Notes under the pieces: model-generated
The model's database searches: none
Told to the model about the DNA's origin: nothing
The model's input: only the letters and a program-made list of their open reading frames with translations
Program-made: the position numbers and the translations under genes
Shown here: positions 21,269-22,205 of the stretch, piece by piece
Numbering within the stretch: position 1 is the first letter of the stretch
Layout: each line of letters starts with the position of its first letter
Assembly: GCA_003819755.1 (NCBI GenBank)
Contig: RPQK01000027.1
Span: 1-22,205, forward strand
Direction of reading: 5' to 3'
DNA: 22,205 bases
Source of the DNA: Acidobacteriota bacterium
Lineage (GTDB): Bacteria > Acidobacteriota > UBA6911 > RPQK01

Positions 21269-22205
21269 GAAACACTTACCGAAAAATACTTCGCCTGCGG
21301 GTGGTGAAAGACGATGGCACTCACTGACGCTTCGGGTTCCATCATGTAGCCGTCGGTCAACTCGATCCCGATTTCGTCTGGCCGAATCAGGCGCCATAAT
21401 TTGACCTGGTCTTCGAGCGCCGGGCAGGCGGGGTAGCCGAACGAATATCGCTTGCCGCGGTATCCCGATTGCAGTTTCTCCCTGATCGTCATTTCAGGCG
21501 GGTCAGGAAAACCCCAAAGGCCGCGCAATTTTGAATGCAGCCACTCGGCCGCGGCTTCTGCCGATTCGATCGCGAGGGCCTGGATCGCGTAGCTTTTCAG
21601 GAACTGTCCCTGATCCCGGTACCGCTCGGACATTTCCCGGATACCTTTTCCCGCACTGACGGCAAACAGGCACACGGAGTCGCGAAGCGGGCGATCCTCC
21701 GGCCAGACATAGTCGGCCAGGCACAGCCCCTGCCCATCGCCCTGCCTCGGGAAATCGAATTCTTCGAGCTGTTGCCCGTCCTTTCCGAATAGCGCCAGGC
21801 GGTTGCCGGAGGACTGAGCCGGGAAGAACTGCCACACACCCTGGATCTGCATCGCCCCGTGACGACACTCCGCTTTCAGCTCCTCAAAAAGCCCGATCAA
21901 CATTTCGGCCTTCTCGTCGCCCTCCTCAATCTTCTGGCGTATCCGTCCCTTCAAGCCCATGTGTTTTCCAAGCAGCATGCTCGGATTCAGGAATCGCCAC
22001 ACTTCGTCGGGGGTAATCCGGGCGAGCGCATGTCGATCGAGATCGGGCGGTTCAAGTACCGATTCAAGCACGTCAACGGATCGACGGATGGTAACGGGAG
22101 GCGAGGCCGCCTGGGGCTGCTTCCTCTGCGACAGGGTCTCGCGCTCCTGGCACAGCGCCTGCTCCAGCTCGCCCCGGCGAGCCGGGTCGAGCAGGCGGCC
22201 GGCGA
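21265..22205 (-). CDS. metH: Cobalamin-dependent methionine synthase, C-terminal activation part (partial)
   Basis: The frame is open to the window edge, so the N-terminal part lies outside; the visible 313 codons are the C-terminal part. After a charged, helical linker (QERETLSQRKQPQAA), the sequence VWRFLNPSMLLGKHMGLKG, WQFFPAQ, FDFPRQ, LCLADYV, then YRGKRYSFGYPACPALEDQ and ELTDGYMMEPEASVSAIVFHH match the AdoMet-binding activation domain of MetH, which reduces and remethylates inactive cob(II)alamin. The arginine and YPACP motif binds AdoMet. The homocysteine, folate and cobalamin domains cannot be checked here; a separate activation-domain protein is less likely given the preceding linker. 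The stop lies within the terminal hairpin. Confidence 0.9.
   Translation of the reverse strand, partial: AGRLLDPARRGELEQALCQERETLSQRKQPQAASPPVTIRRSVDVLESVLEPPDLDRHALARITPDEVWRFLNPSMLLGKHMGLKGRIRQKIEEGDEKAEMLIGLFEELKAECRHGAMQIQGVWQFFPAQSSGNRLALFGKDGQQLEEFDFPRQGDGQGLCLADYVWPEDRPLRDSVCLFAVSAGKGIREMSERYRDQGQFLKSYAIQALAIESAEAAAEWLHSKLRGLWGFPDPPEMTIREKLQSGYRGKRYSFGYPACPALEDQVKLWRLIRPDEIGIELTDGYMMEPEASVSAIVFHHPQAKYFSVSVS

Noticed and set aside
21265..22071. Complete 268-residue standalone MetH activation-domain protein starting at GTG 22071
   Set aside because: The frame remains open to the window edge with a plausible linker, and the GTG has no ribosome site, so it is better read as part of a longer MetH.

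Overview
The window is ordinary-looking, gene-dense bacterial chromosome of moderately high GC, with housekeeping and maintenance genes on both strands and no rRNA, tRNA, CRISPR array, transposase or phage gene that I can see. No marker gene fixes the taxon. Paired secreted glycine-zipper proteins, a LolA-like secreted protein, a small TM2-like membrane protein and the overall style fit Acidobacteriota or a neighbouring environmental phylum. That placement is inference.

Left part, rightward: valS (288-2954) overlaps nadC (2935-3774), which is followed closely by ftsY (3790-4752). Leftward from about 7.6 kb: a rhomboid protease overlaps a secreted glycine-zipper protein by 4 bp, and a second, related glycine-zipper protein follows. 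Leftward from about 10.7 kb: a class V aminotransferase lies 2 bp upstream of serA, most simply the first two steps of phosphorylated serine synthesis. A small secreted protein (10824-11291) has its own near-consensus sigma-70 promoter.

Middle: mrfA (DEAD/DEAH helicase with a C-terminal Cys cluster) and mrfB (RNase H-like exonuclease with TPR-like helices) form a DNA-repair operon, leftward. Divergent from it is a rightward three-gene membrane cluster: a TM2-like protein, a 56-residue two-helix protein, and a VanZ-like protein.

Right part: radC overlaps a PfkB-family sugar kinase by 4 bp, and rlmI follows after a heptamer-repeat region (all leftward). Divergently, a LolA-like secreted protein and a low-specificity threonine aldolase run rightward. 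The window closes with the C-terminal end of a cobalamin-dependent methionine synthase (metH, leftward, cut by the window edge).

The most unusual content is between genes. At least six intergenic gaps hold arrays of short tandem words (7, 9 or 17 bp) arranged as inverted repeats, so that each gap can fold into one long hairpin. The word differs from gap to gap, apart from one 9-mer family used twice, but the layout is the same. These elements occur in convergent, codirectional and divergent gaps, so they are not simply terminators. A second pattern is that three genes without a ribosome binding site have a good -10 hexamer ending only 8-9 nt before the start codon, which predicts leaderless transcripts.
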